A stretch of 58,454 bases of DNA from Acidobacteria bacterium 13_1_20CM_3_53_8 (GTDB taxonomy: Bacteria; Acidobacteriota; Blastocatellia; Pyrinomonadales; Pyrinomonadaceae). The stretch covers positions 1 through 58,454 of the forward strand of contig MNJR01000039.1 in the NCBI GenBank assembly GCA_001920415.1. Reading direction: 5' to 3'. A program made the translations under genes and the position numbers. The notes beneath the pieces are model-generated. The model searched no databases. It was not told the origin of the DNA and saw only the letters and a list, made by a program, of their open reading frames with translations. The stretch's first letter is position 1; each line of letters starts with the position of its first letter. Shown piece after piece: positions 8,763 through 16,555 of this stretch.

Positions 8763-9551
8763 TTTTATGAATTCCGTAACGGCGCGGTTAAACTCTTCGG
8801 CGCGCTCTATGAAAAATGTGTGGCTGCCTTCTTTAATGATAACTAGGCGCGCGTTCGGAATCCTGGCAGCAAGATTGCGCGAATTCTCAGACGGCACGAT
8901 GATGTCTTCATCGCCCGTTATGACTAGCGTTGGCGCTTTGATCTCCTTCACACGCTCTTCTGTGTTGAAAGCGATAGCCGCTTGAAGTTGACGCGTGTAA
9001 GCGTATTCGGGGACGTAGTTGGCCGCGCGCAATGCTATGAGTTGCTCGACCTCTTCCCTGTTCTCTTCAAGATATTTTTGGGAAAAGGCGAGCAGCAGAT
9101 TTTCTCGAACACGCTCATCTGAATTTAGTCCCTTGGTCGAGGCAATAGCTTGTAGCGTAGCCATTGGCGGCGGGATGTGGCGTGGGCCGCCGAAGCTTGT
9201 GCAGCAAAGTATAAGGCTGCGCGTCATCTCTGGGTAGCCGAGCGCGAACTCCTGTGCTACGAACCCGCCAAATGACGCGCCAAGAATGTGCGCCCTTTCA
9301 ATCTTGAGCGCGGCCAATAGCGCAGCCACATCATCCGCTATCATACGTATAGAGATGGCCTGGTCTGGGCTTGCGGAGCGTGCGATGCCGCGCGGGTCGA
9401 AAGTAATGGTGCGAAATTTTTGGGAGAAGGCCGGAATCTGTTTGAGCCAAATCCAGAGTCCATTGCTGAAACCAGGAATCAGCACGAGCGCATCGCCCGC
9501 GCCGTGCTCCTCATAGTAAAGCTCTATCTCTCCCGCCTGAATCTTTGGCAT
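8715..9551 (-). CDS. Alpha/beta hydrolase
   Basis: A 278-residue alpha/beta hydrolase-fold protein. LVLIPGFSNGLWIWLKQIPAF holds the oxyanion region, HILGASFGGFVAQE the nucleophile elbow (GxSxG-type, Ser in GASFG), VITGDEDIIVPSENS the acid and EGSHTFFIERAEEFN the catalytic His. It would be an esterase, lactonase or C-C hydrolase; the substrate is unknown. The start at 9551 (MPKIQAGEIELYYEEHG) is where family similarity begins. An upstream in-frame start at 9623 would only translate a GTGATGA repeat. The last about 14 residues (SGVWSLESGVKGKN) are likewise read from the GTCTGGAGTC repeat arm, so the native end was probably nearer FIKQ. Confidence 0.87.
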   Translation of the reverse strand: MPKIQAGEIELYYEEHGAGDALVLIPGFSNGLWIWLKQIPAFSQKFRTITFDPRGIARSASPDQAISIRMIADDVAALLAALKIERAHILGASFGGFVAQEFALGYPEMTRSLILCCTSFGGPRHIPPPMATLQAIASTKGLNSDERVRENLLLAFSQKYLEENREEVEQLIALRAANYVPEYAYTRQLQAAIAFNTEERVKEIKAPTLVITGDEDIIVPSENSRNLAARIPNARLVIIKEGSHTFFIERAEEFNRAVTEFIKQSGVWSLESGVKGKN

Positions 9552-9640
9552 AAGAATTAAGTGATGAGTGATAAGTGATGAGTGATGAGAAAGAGCAGAA
9601 GCTTTTCTCTTATCACTTATCACTCATCACTTATCACTGT
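9552..9640. repeat. Intergenic inverted repeat, GTGATGAGTGATAAG family
   Basis: Tandem GTGATGAGTGATAAG on the left pairs with CTTATCACTCATCAC on the right. The loop contains GAAGCTTTT. It fills the gap between the TonB receptor stop (9643) and the hydrolase ATG (9551) on the minus strand. Confidence 0.9.
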
Positions 9641-9642
9641 TT

Positions 9643-11916
9643 TTAAAAGTTGAGCTTGAATGCGAATTGTATCACGCGCGGGCCTGTGGTCGTTTGCGTG
9701 ATGCGCCCGAATGTGGCCGTGTTGGCTATGTTCACGCCGGGGTTAGCAAAGTTCGTCCAGTTGAACAGGTTGAAGAACTCCGTGCGAAACTCGCCACGCA
9801 GACGCTCGCTGAACGGGATAAACTTGATGATGGAGAAATCCACGTTCTTCTGTCCGGGGCCACGCAGGAAGTTTCGCGGCGTGTTGCCGAACGGGTTCAA
9901 TGGGTCGAACGCAGGATTGTTGGCAGTGCCAACAGCCGCGCCGCTCAAGAGCGGTCTGGAGATTACGAACGCGCCCGTGTTGAAGTATTGATTCAGGCGA
10001 TTGGTAGTGCTGCCCGTAGTCAAGATCGAACCCGTGAATGCCGTATTGAAGTTGGCGCGCTGGATTATGTTGTTGTTCGGGTTGTCAATGATTGAGAAAG
10101 GCAATCCCGATTGCAAAGTCAGTATGCCTGCCAACTCCCAGTTATTGAAGAGAGCGCGCGCGATGGCGCCGTTGCCGGACGCGACCTTCGGCAGATCGTA
10201 GATGAAGCTGTAGACTAAGCGCTGCTTGCGGTCATAATCCGATGGGCCGTAGTTTGTGCGCCAGTTGAATTGATCGCCCGCAACGGCTGTCAGTTCGTTT
10301 ATTGCCGCGCCCGAATAGAAATCGGTTGAGCGGCCTAGCGTGTAAGCAGCAAGGAATTGAAGCCCCTGACTGAAGCGCTTCGTCACGCTCACCTGCAAAG
10401 AGTTGTAGTGCGAGAGTGAGGTTGACTGAACCTGCTGAATGCCGCCCGCAGTGTTCTTCTGCGTAGAGAGCACAGTGCCGAACGGGGCTGTGAACGAATT
10501 TGTCGCAGGATTGTAAACAGGTTGATTGAGCGTAATCACCTGCAAGAGCTTTGTCCCCTTAGAGCCGACGTATCCGACCTCCAGCAAATAGTTTTTGGCA
10601 AATTCCCACTGCACGTTCGTGTTGTATTGCTGTATGTAGGGTGTGCGGACGTTTGGGTCAACGTAGATGCCGCTAATCGGCACGCCTACGAATGGAGCAA
10701 GTGGGCTTAGTGGCGATGGAACGGTCGGGACTACAGGGAACGTTGTCGGCTGCGGAACAGGTATGAAGGGATTCGAGAAGGTGCGCAGTCCTGCTACGGG
10801 AAGCGGATTAACTAATCCGACGGCGAGCGCTAAGTAAGGGAAATCAAGAAGCTGCGTGTTCGCATAGCGCGTAGAGAGGCGGTCGTAATAGATGCCGTAT
10901 CCTCCGCGCAAGACTATGCGACGCGCGTCCGAAAGCGAGTAAGCGAAACCGACGCGCGGCGCGAAATTGTTCATATCGTTCGGCACAAGAGTGTCTGCGA
11001 CGAGCGGCACGCCCGCAATAGGATTGGTCGCGTTGCCCGCCTGCACGAATCCGTTCGGCGGCCCTGCGGGCGAGGCAGTAGTTCCAGCCCTGAACTGATC
11101 CGGCAGGAAGTTAACAAGACGACCGCGTATGTCGTGCGGCAATCCGTAGAAGTCGTAACGCAATCCAAGATTGAGCGTCAGCCGCTGGTTCACTTTCCAG
11201 TCGTCCTGAACAAACGCGCTCAGATCATTTGTGCGAAGCGCTCGGTCAAAAACGCCTGAGCCAATGATGGAGATTGCGCTCGTGAGCGATGCGGCGCTGC
11301 CGCCCGTCAGGAAAGTTGCGAACGATGAGAAGGGATTGGCAGAAGTCGGCGAGAATTGAACGAAGCCGCGCGAGAATGCGTTGAAGAAAAAGTTGACCTG
11401 CGAATGACGGAATTCGCCGCCAAAGCGCAGACGATGCGCGCCAGCCACATACGAGAGCGTATCGTTCGCGCTCCATGCGTTGATGCGCGACGATTGATCC
11501 GCGAACGAAGATGAGCCGAGCGTGAATAGTCCCGCAACGGTTATAGTAGGCATTCCGGGGAAAAGATTGCTCAGGGGATTTGCGATGCCAAGGCTCTGCG
11601 CAGTGAAAGGTTCTTCAGGCGTGGAGGTAACGCGCAGTCTGCTAAAACCTATGCGCGCTTGATTCACTATGTTCGGGCTGAAGACGTAAGTATCAGTTAA
11701 TGAATCAAGAGTCTGTATGATGTCCAAATCGCCGCCGAAACCCGGAAGCTGCTGCGCCCCGTTGCCAAGGCCAGCGAAGTTGTAGTTGGCCTGATGCGTT
11801 GGGTTCGACGCGTAAAAAGTTTTCAGAGCGAGAGAATGCACGTCGCTCAGCTTGACGTCCAGATTGCCATTAAACTGGTTCTCGCGAAAAGTGGAGAGAC
11901 CGGAGATGGGAGTCAA
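9643..11916 (-). CDS. TonB-dependent receptor, C-terminal barrel part (frame-shifted from 11913-13037)
   Basis: This frame carries the outer-membrane beta-barrel of an Oar-type TonB receptor: repeated aromatic strands (HRLRFGGEFRHSQVNFFF, LTLNLGLRYDFYGLP, NFAPRVGFAYSLSDARR) and a C-terminus ending in IQFAFKLNF, with the final Phe needed for barrel insertion. It begins at a TTG whose TG is shared with the TGA of the preceding frame. Read back one frame, the junction spells AATGLTPISGLSTFRENQF, the natural continuation of the plug-to-barrel linker, so this is the second half of one about 1130-residue receptor rather than a separate gene. Either a one-base indel in the CCGCCGCC run (about 11920-11930) broke the gene or the assembly is wrong there. 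Confidence 0.8.
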   Translation of the reverse strand: MTPISGLSTFRENQFNGNLDVKLSDVHSLALKTFYASNPTHQANYNFAGLGNGAQQLPGFGGDLDIIQTLDSLTDTYVFSPNIVNQARIGFSRLRVTSTPEEPFTAQSLGIANPLSNLFPGMPTITVAGLFTLGSSSFADQSSRINAWSANDTLSYVAGAHRLRFGGEFRHSQVNFFFNAFSRGFVQFSPTSANPFSSFATFLTGGSAASLTSAISIIGSGVFDRALRTNDLSAFVQDDWKVNQRLTLNLGLRYDFYGLPHDIRGRLVNFLPDQFRAGTTASPAGPPNGFVQAGNATNPIAGVPLVADTLVPNDMNNFAPRVGFAYSLSDARRIVLRGGYGIYYDRLSTRYANTQLLDFPYLALAVGLVNPLPVAGLRTFSNPFIPVPQPTTFPVVPTVPSPLSPLAPFVGVPISGIYVDPNVRTPYIQQYNTNVQWEFAKNYLLEVGYVGSKGTKLLQVITLNQPVYNPATNSFTAPFGTVLSTQKNTAGGIQQVQSTSLSHYNSLQVSVTKRFSQGLQFLAAYTLGRSTDFYSGAAINELTAVAGDQFNWRTNYGPSDYDRKQRLVYSFIYDLPKVASGNGAIARALFNNWELAGILTLQSGLPFSIIDNPNNNIIQRANFNTAFTGSILTTGSTTNRLNQYFNTGAFVISRPLLSGAAVGTANNPAFDPLNPFGNTPRNFLRGPGQKNVDFSIIKFIPFSERLRGEFRTEFFNLFNWTNFANPGVNIANTATFGRITQTTTGPRVIQFAFKLNF

Positions 11917-13037
11917 GCCTGTGGCGGCGGATTGATTTGCGCGGCGGTCAAAGCGGCCTGCTGCTGCGCGACTGGCAAAGATGCGTTGTAAGCGTTGAAG
12001 GCTGCGACGATGTCAGCAGCCGTGCGGTTGTTATTGTTAAGGAATACCGGCAGCACGGGCGACATCAAACTGTTTATGAGCGAAGCGCCGTTTCTCTCTC
12101 TAGTTCCTTGATAAGAGGTGAAGAAGAAGAGTTTGTTTCTTACGAGTGGGCCGCCTAACGTGCCGCCGAACTGGTTGCGCGTGAGCACAGGTTTTGGCTG
12201 CCCCGCAGATTTCAGGAAAAAGTCATTCGAGTTCAGAGCGCGGTTGCGTAAGAACTCGTATATGTCGCCGTGAAAATCATTAGAACCTGATTTAGTGATG
12301 GCCTCCACGTTGCCGCCGGCGTTGCGCCCTTGCGATGCGTCGTAAAGAGAAGTCTGAACAATGAACTCCTGAATGCTGTCCGTTGCCGGGACTGCTATGT
12401 TCGGCGTGGAGTTAGTGCCGATTGAATTCGCGTCAATGCCGTTGATGCGAACGTTATTGCTGGTGGTGCGCTGGCCGTTGACAGTGATGGTCGTGTCGCC
12501 GCGTCCAAGCTCCGTGTTATTTGAAACGCTCGCGCTAGTTCCCGGCGAGAGCGTCAGTAGCTGCTGGAAGTTGCGCGTAGGCAGCGGCAATTGTCTAATC
12601 TGCGTCTCTTCGATCACGCGACCGACCTGCGAGCTTTCCCCTTGCACTAGCGGCTGTTCGGCTGTGACAGTGACGGTTCCGCCCTGCACAGCGCCTGTTT
12701 CGAGTTTCACATCAACTGTAGCCGTCTGCGTGACGTTGACGTTTATCTCTTCGACAATAGCAGTCTTAAACCCTTGCGCCGAAATCTCTGCCCTGTACTT
12801 GCCCGGCGGCAAAAGCTGTACAGCGAAATTCCCATTCTCGTCTGTGGTTACCTGCCGCTCCAGCGCCGTGTCACGATTGGTAACGCGAACGGTCGCGCCG
12901 GGCACGCGAGCGCCGTTAGGGTCAACGACCGTGCCGCTCAATTGCCCCGTCGCGCTCTGGGCGAAAGCGGCGCTTCCCACGCCAAGAATCATCATGGCGG
13001 CCAGCATCAACATCATCAATCTTCTGCTGCGAAACAT
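11913..13037 (-). CDS. TonB-dependent receptor, N-terminal plug part (frame-shifted)
   Basis: The start at 13037 has a strong GGAGGT eight bases upstream; the further-upstream ATG at 13052 overlaps this site and is unlikely. A signal peptide (MFRSRRLMMLMLAAMMILGV, cleavage after AFAQ) comes first. A carboxypeptidase-regulatory-like domain follows (GQLSGTVVDPNGARVPGATV to INVNVTQTATVDVKLETGA, about residues 30-120). Next is the TonB plug (QIRQLPLPTRNFQQLLTL, TVNGQRTTSNNVRINGIDAN, GGNVEAITKSGSNDFHG). The frame stops at NPPPQA where homologues run on into the barrel. Acidobacterial receptors of this type are thought to import oligosaccharides or other large nutrients. A palindromic operator 61 bases upstream resembles one before the divergently placed TetR gene's own start. 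Confidence 0.85.
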   Translation of the reverse strand: MFRSRRLMMLMLAAMMILGVGSAAFAQSATGQLSGTVVDPNGARVPGATVRVTNRDTALERQVTTDENGNFAVQLLPPGKYRAEISAQGFKTAIVEEINVNVTQTATVDVKLETGAVQGGTVTVTAEQPLVQGESSQVGRVIEETQIRQLPLPTRNFQQLLTLSPGTSASVSNNTELGRGDTTITVNGQRTTSNNVRINGIDANSIGTNSTPNIAVPATDSIQEFIVQTSLYDASQGRNAGGNVEAITKSGSNDFHGDIYEFLRNRALNSNDFFLKSAGQPKPVLTRNQFGGTLGGPLVRNKLFFFTSYQGTRERNGASLINSLMSPVLPVFLNNNNRTAADIVAAFNAYNASLPVAQQQAALTAAQINPPPQA

Positions 13038-13097
13038 AATCAAGACCTCCATAGCGCCCAGAGCGCTTCTAGTTATTATTCAGAGACAGAATCCAGA

Positions 13098-13119
13098 TAA
13101 AAACGAACGTACGTTTTTA
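13098..13119. promoter_or_regulatory. Probable TetR-family operator upstream of the TonB receptor
   Basis: A near-perfect 22-bp palindrome: arms TAAAAACG and CGTTTTTA flank the centre AACGTA, with 20 of 22 positions symmetric. It shares AAAACGAACGnnCGT with the site at 13870-13889 in front of the TetR gene. It sits 61-82 bases upstream of the receptor start, where a repressor could cover the promoter. Confidence 0.6.
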
Positions 13120-13173
13120 TTTCCCTTGGATAAAAGGAGCGCCAACCCTAGCGCTCTTATTGAAGTGGTTTAC

Positions 13174-13857
13174 CTACCGGACGACCCTGGCTCGCTTCTC
13201 AGACTTTACGCTGCCAGCCTTTAATCGTTTCAGCTTTTCCGGGCGTATGACGCCGCGACTGAAAATCTCCGTGAGCTTCTGTATAACCTGTTCATCGCTG
13301 ATTCCGAAGTGGCGATTGCCGCCGAAAAGTTTCTCTACCAGAAAATAGTTGAAGAACTGCATGTAAGCGGCTGTGAACCCTACGGCAGGATCAATGCCCG
13401 GGTAAAGAGCGCCGCTTCTTTCCAACTCTGTAAAATATGGGCGAAATCGCCGTCGCAAATTTTGGGAAAGCCCCTCGAACATCTTGCGAAAGTGGCGGTT
13501 CTCGAATTCTAGGACATCTATGTACATCAGGAGCCAGAAGTCGTGATGGTCGTTGACCATCTGCTTGACCAGGCGGCCAAATTTCACAAGGCTTTCCGGC
13601 TGAAAAGGCTCCTCGATCTCGTCGAAGATTGCGCGAAGTCGCGCGTCAATCACCTTCTGGTATTTTCTTATGATTGATTCTAGGATTTCCTCTTTCGTTC
13701 GGTAGTAGTTATATAGATTGCCCAGGGATGTGCCGGTGCGCGCCGCTATGTCGCGCATGGAGGTGGCATGAAAGCCCTGCTTTATGAAAAGCTGCTTGGC
13801 CGCTTCTTCAATGCGACCCTTCTTCTCCTCAATGACCTCGTGGCTGAGCTTGGGCAT
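13174..13857 (-). CDS. TetR/AcrR family transcriptional regulator
   Basis: A 227-residue repressor-type protein. The N-terminal helix-turn-helix is classical: EEAAKQLFIKQGFHATSMRDIA, then ARTGTSLGNLYNYYRTKEEILE (about residues 17-60). The C-terminal ligand-binding part is helical (FQPESLVKFGRLVKQMVNDH and following) and unlike any specific subgroup I can name. It lies upstream of the TonB receptor on the same strand (136 bases apart). A palindrome 13 bases before its start codon nearly matches one before the receptor, suggesting autoregulation and control of the receptor. Fatty-acid-type TetR regulators bind similar ACGAACG-containing palindromes, and an acyl-CoA cluster lies downstream, but the ligand is not known. 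Confidence 0.9.
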   Translation of the reverse strand: MPKLSHEVIEEKKGRIEEAAKQLFIKQGFHATSMRDIAARTGTSLGNLYNYYRTKEEILESIIRKYQKVIDARLRAIFDEIEEPFQPESLVKFGRLVKQMVNDHHDFWLLMYIDVLEFENRHFRKMFEGLSQNLRRRFRPYFTELERSGALYPGIDPAVGFTAAYMQFFNYFLVEKLFGGNRHFGISDEQVIQKLTEIFSRGVIRPEKLKRLKAGSVKSEKRARVVR

Positions 13858-13869
13858 AAACTCCCCTGG

Positions 13870-13889
13870 AAAACGAACGCTCGTATTTT
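13870..13889. promoter_or_regulatory. Probable TetR-family operator (autoregulatory)
   Basis: AAAACGAACGCTCGTATTTT lies 13-32 bases before the TetR start codon. The inner ACGA/TCGT arms are inverted and the flanks are AAAA/TTTT. Aligned with 13098-13119 it gives the shared pattern AAAACGAACGnnCGTnTTT. Confidence 0.55.
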
Positions 13890-13947
13890 ATTCTTAATTT
13901 CCAGGTTGTCAAGAAATTATTTTCTCGGAAAATTCGGGCGAGAGCAA

Positions 13948-14086
13948 ATGTCCAACCCGTTAGCGAGCTTAAGCATTTCCCTTTGCGCCTTTGCGTGAAC
14001 ATACAATTATCTCAAAGCTCAAGATTCATGAGAGTTGATGGTTCTCGCTGTAGAAGCAAAGAAAAGAGCAAAGGCCGCAAAGAAGA
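13948..14086. repeat. Intergenic inverted repeat, TTTGCGCCTTTGCG family (degenerate)
   Basis: TTAGCGAGCTTAAGCATTTCC then CTTTGCGCCTTTGCGTGAAC form the left arm. The right arm (GGTTCTCGCTGTAGAAGCAAAG) is decayed. It lies between the divergent TetR and S9 peptidase genes. The remaining 14087-14236 shows nothing else apart from the AAAAAGGAG ribosome-binding site. Confidence 0.75.
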
Positions 14087-14236
14087 TTTCGAATCGGGAA
14101 AGACAAATAGAATGGAGTTCGATTATTATGCGGTAGTATTCCTGCTGTTCCCTGTTTACAAGTTGTGATTGTGTTTGCCACAAATTAATGACGAACACTG
14201 CAATCCTAAAATCTCTTTTCCGAAAAAGGAGTCTCT

Positions 14237-16522
14237 ATGCGAGCTTTTCTCATCGGCATTCTGCTCATTGCTGTCTCAATTGTGTCCGCAGCTTCGGCGC
14301 AGACGCGCAAAGTTACTGAGCAAGACCTTTTCAATTTTGTCTGGATAGGCGACCCGCAGGTTGCGCCGGACGGATCAATCGTAGCCTTCGTTCGTGTGAC
14401 TGTGAATGCAAGGAGGACTGGTTACGATACTTCCATCTGGGCAGTATCAACACAGGGCGGCGAAGAGCCGCATCGTCTGACTATGGGGACGCGCGATTCA
14501 CAGCCTCGCTGGTCGCCAGACGGCAAGTACATGGCGTTCGTACGCGTGACAGAGCGCGACGGTAATCCAGATCAAGCGCAAATTTTCATGCTGAGCATGG
14601 CGGGCGGCGATTCCTTCCAGGTTACAGACCTGCCCAGAGGCGCCAGTCAACCTGTCTGGTCTCCAGACGGCAAGAGCATAATGTTTGCGAGCGACACTAA
14701 CCCTGATGATCTGGCAAGGCAGCGTAGAGAGAGAGAAGCTAATCGTACGGGACAACCTGCGGCCTCTCCTTCACCCATTGCTCTCGCTTCCGCTTCTGAG
14801 CAGCCAGCGGCCTCGCCTAGACCGAGCGCGCAGGCATCGCCCGAACGCCAGAGCGATGTGCGTGTAATCACGCGCGCCATCTATCGCTTCAACGGCGCAG
14901 GCTATTTAGACCCCGCTCATACGCAGCACATATGGGTTGTGCAAGCTCCGCGCACGGCGGATGAGAAAGTCACTCCAAAGCAATTAACGTCTGGCCGCTT
15001 CAACGAGGACGACTTCCTCTGGTCGCGCGACGGCTCGCGAATCTATTTCACCGCGGAGCAGATTGACGAGCCTTATTACGAGTTGCCGAAGACAACTATC
15101 TACTCCGTTTCGGCTGCAGGAGGGCAGCCCGTCAAGCTCACCACATTCGATATGGCAGGGAACGGTTTTTCATTAAGTCCTGACGGAAGACGGCTGGCCT
15201 TCGTCGCTTCAATGAACCAGCCTGTCAACTCTTACACTGAGCCAGACCTATGGGTGCTTGACGTAGCGCCGAACTCTCAACCGCGTAATCTCACTGCCGG
15301 GTTCGATTACGATGTTGGCGACCGCGTCGGCGGCGATAACGTAGCGCCGCGCGCTCTAGGCGGCAATCCTCCTGTATGGACGACGAACGGGCGCGGCATC
15401 ATTGAGAGTTACTCAAAAGAGGGAAAGACCAACATGGGACTCTTCGACGCGACGAGCGGCAACGAATCGGACGTGACACGCGGCAATCAAGCCGTAGTCA
15501 GTTTTCGCGCAACGCCCGGCACGTCGCGGCTTGTCTTCACGCGCTCTACGCCGACGCGCATCAACGACCTGTTCTGGCTGGAGCGTCCCGGCGCAGAACC
15601 CAGACAGTTGACCCACATAAACGACGAGCTTTTCTCTCATCTTAATCTCACAGAGCCTGAAGAAATTTGGTACAAGAGTTTCGACGGTCGCCGCATACAG
15701 GCTTGGGTGCAGAAGCCTCCAGACTTCGACCCGAACAAAAAATACCCGCTCATACTGGACATACACGGTGGCCCGCACACAGCATACGGATACATCTTCG
15801 ACCATGAATTTCAATGTATGGCCGCGAAAGGCTACGTAGTGCTATATCCGAACCCGCGCGGCTCTACGAGCTACGGGCAGGAGTTCGGCAACGTCATTCA
15901 GTATCACTATCCCGGTGACGACTATCAGGATTTGATGGCGGGCGTTGATGAGTTGATTCATCGCGGCTACATCGCCACGAACAAGATAGGCGTGACGGGC
16001 GGAAGCGGCGGAGGGCTTTTGACAAACTGGACAATCGGCCACACCACACGATTCGCCGCAGCAGTCTCGCAGCGCGACATAGCAGACTGGGCTGCGTGGT
16101 GGTATTCAGCCGACTTCACGCTCTTTCAACCATCATGGTTCCGCTCGCCTCCGTTTGAAGACCCTGACGACTATCGCGCACGCTCGCCCATCACATATAT
16201 CAAGAACGTGAAGACGCCGCTCATGCTCATACTTGGTGAAGCTGACTGGCGCACGCCAACAGGCGCTGGCGGCGAAGAGATGTTCCGCGCTCTAAAATAT
16301 TTGAAGATACCGACCGTTATGGTGCGCTTCCCCGGCGAATCGCACGAACTATCGCGCTCAGGCCAACCCTGGCATCGCATAGAACGCCTGCAACACATCA
16401 CGGGCTGGTTCGACCACTGGCTGATGGGCGTGCCCAAGCCGCAGTACGAAGTCGCGCCCGAACGCGAAGTTCCCATAAGGCCAGAGAACGTGCCCGGCGA
16501 GCAACGACCGCGTCCGCGATAA
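14237..16522 (+). CDS. Secreted S9 family (prolyl oligopeptidase-type) peptidase
   Basis: A 761-residue exported serine peptidase of the DPP-IV/acylaminoacyl-peptidase class. It has a signal peptide (MRAFLIGILLIAVSIVSAAS, cut after ASAQ), then a WD40/TolB-like propeller with repeated SPDGK segments (PRWSPDGKYMAFVR, PVWSPDGKSIMFAS, SLSPDGRRLAFVAS). The catalytic alpha/beta hydrolase domain begins about residue 500, with Ser590 in GGSGGG, Asp670 in GEADWRTP and His703 in GESHELS. A Pro/Ala/Ser-rich insert (about residues 174-206) interrupts the propeller. A good AAAAGGAG lies seven bases before the ATG. It probably trims peptides in the periplasm or outside the cell, like other secreted peptidases common in this group. 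Confidence 0.93.
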   Translation: MRAFLIGILLIAVSIVSAASAQTRKVTEQDLFNFVWIGDPQVAPDGSIVAFVRVTVNARRTGYDTSIWAVSTQGGEEPHRLTMGTRDSQPRWSPDGKYMAFVRVTERDGNPDQAQIFMLSMAGGDSFQVTDLPRGASQPVWSPDGKSIMFASDTNPDDLARQRREREANRTGQPAASPSPIALASASEQPAASPRPSAQASPERQSDVRVITRAIYRFNGAGYLDPAHTQHIWVVQAPRTADEKVTPKQLTSGRFNEDDFLWSRDGSRIYFTAEQIDEPYYELPKTTIYSVSAAGGQPVKLTTFDMAGNGFSLSPDGRRLAFVASMNQPVNSYTEPDLWVLDVAPNSQPRNLTAGFDYDVGDRVGGDNVAPRALGGNPPVWTTNGRGIIESYSKEGKTNMGLFDATSGNESDVTRGNQAVVSFRATPGTSRLVFTRSTPTRINDLFWLERPGAEPRQLTHINDELFSHLNLTEPEEIWYKSFDGRRIQAWVQKPPDFDPNKKYPLILDIHGGPHTAYGYIFDHEFQCMAAKGYVVLYPNPRGSTSYGQEFGNVIQYHYPGDDYQDLMAGVDELIHRGYIATNKIGVTGGSGGGLLTNWTIGHTTRFAAAVSQRDIADWAAWWYSADFTLFQPSWFRSPPFEDPDDYRARSPITYIKNVKTPLMLILGEADWRTPTGAGGEEMFRALKYLKIPTVMVRFPGESHELSRSGQPWHRIERLQHITGWFDHWLMGVPKPQYEVAPEREVPIRPENVPGEQRPRPR

Positions 16523-16555
16523 GACGGTATGCGACTACTTAAAGCGTGGTCGCGC

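Noticed and set aside
12373-13224. Long plus-strand frame opposite the TonB receptor
   Set aside because: It is a shadow of the receptor gene, produced by codon bias on the other strand; hydrophobic and without domains.
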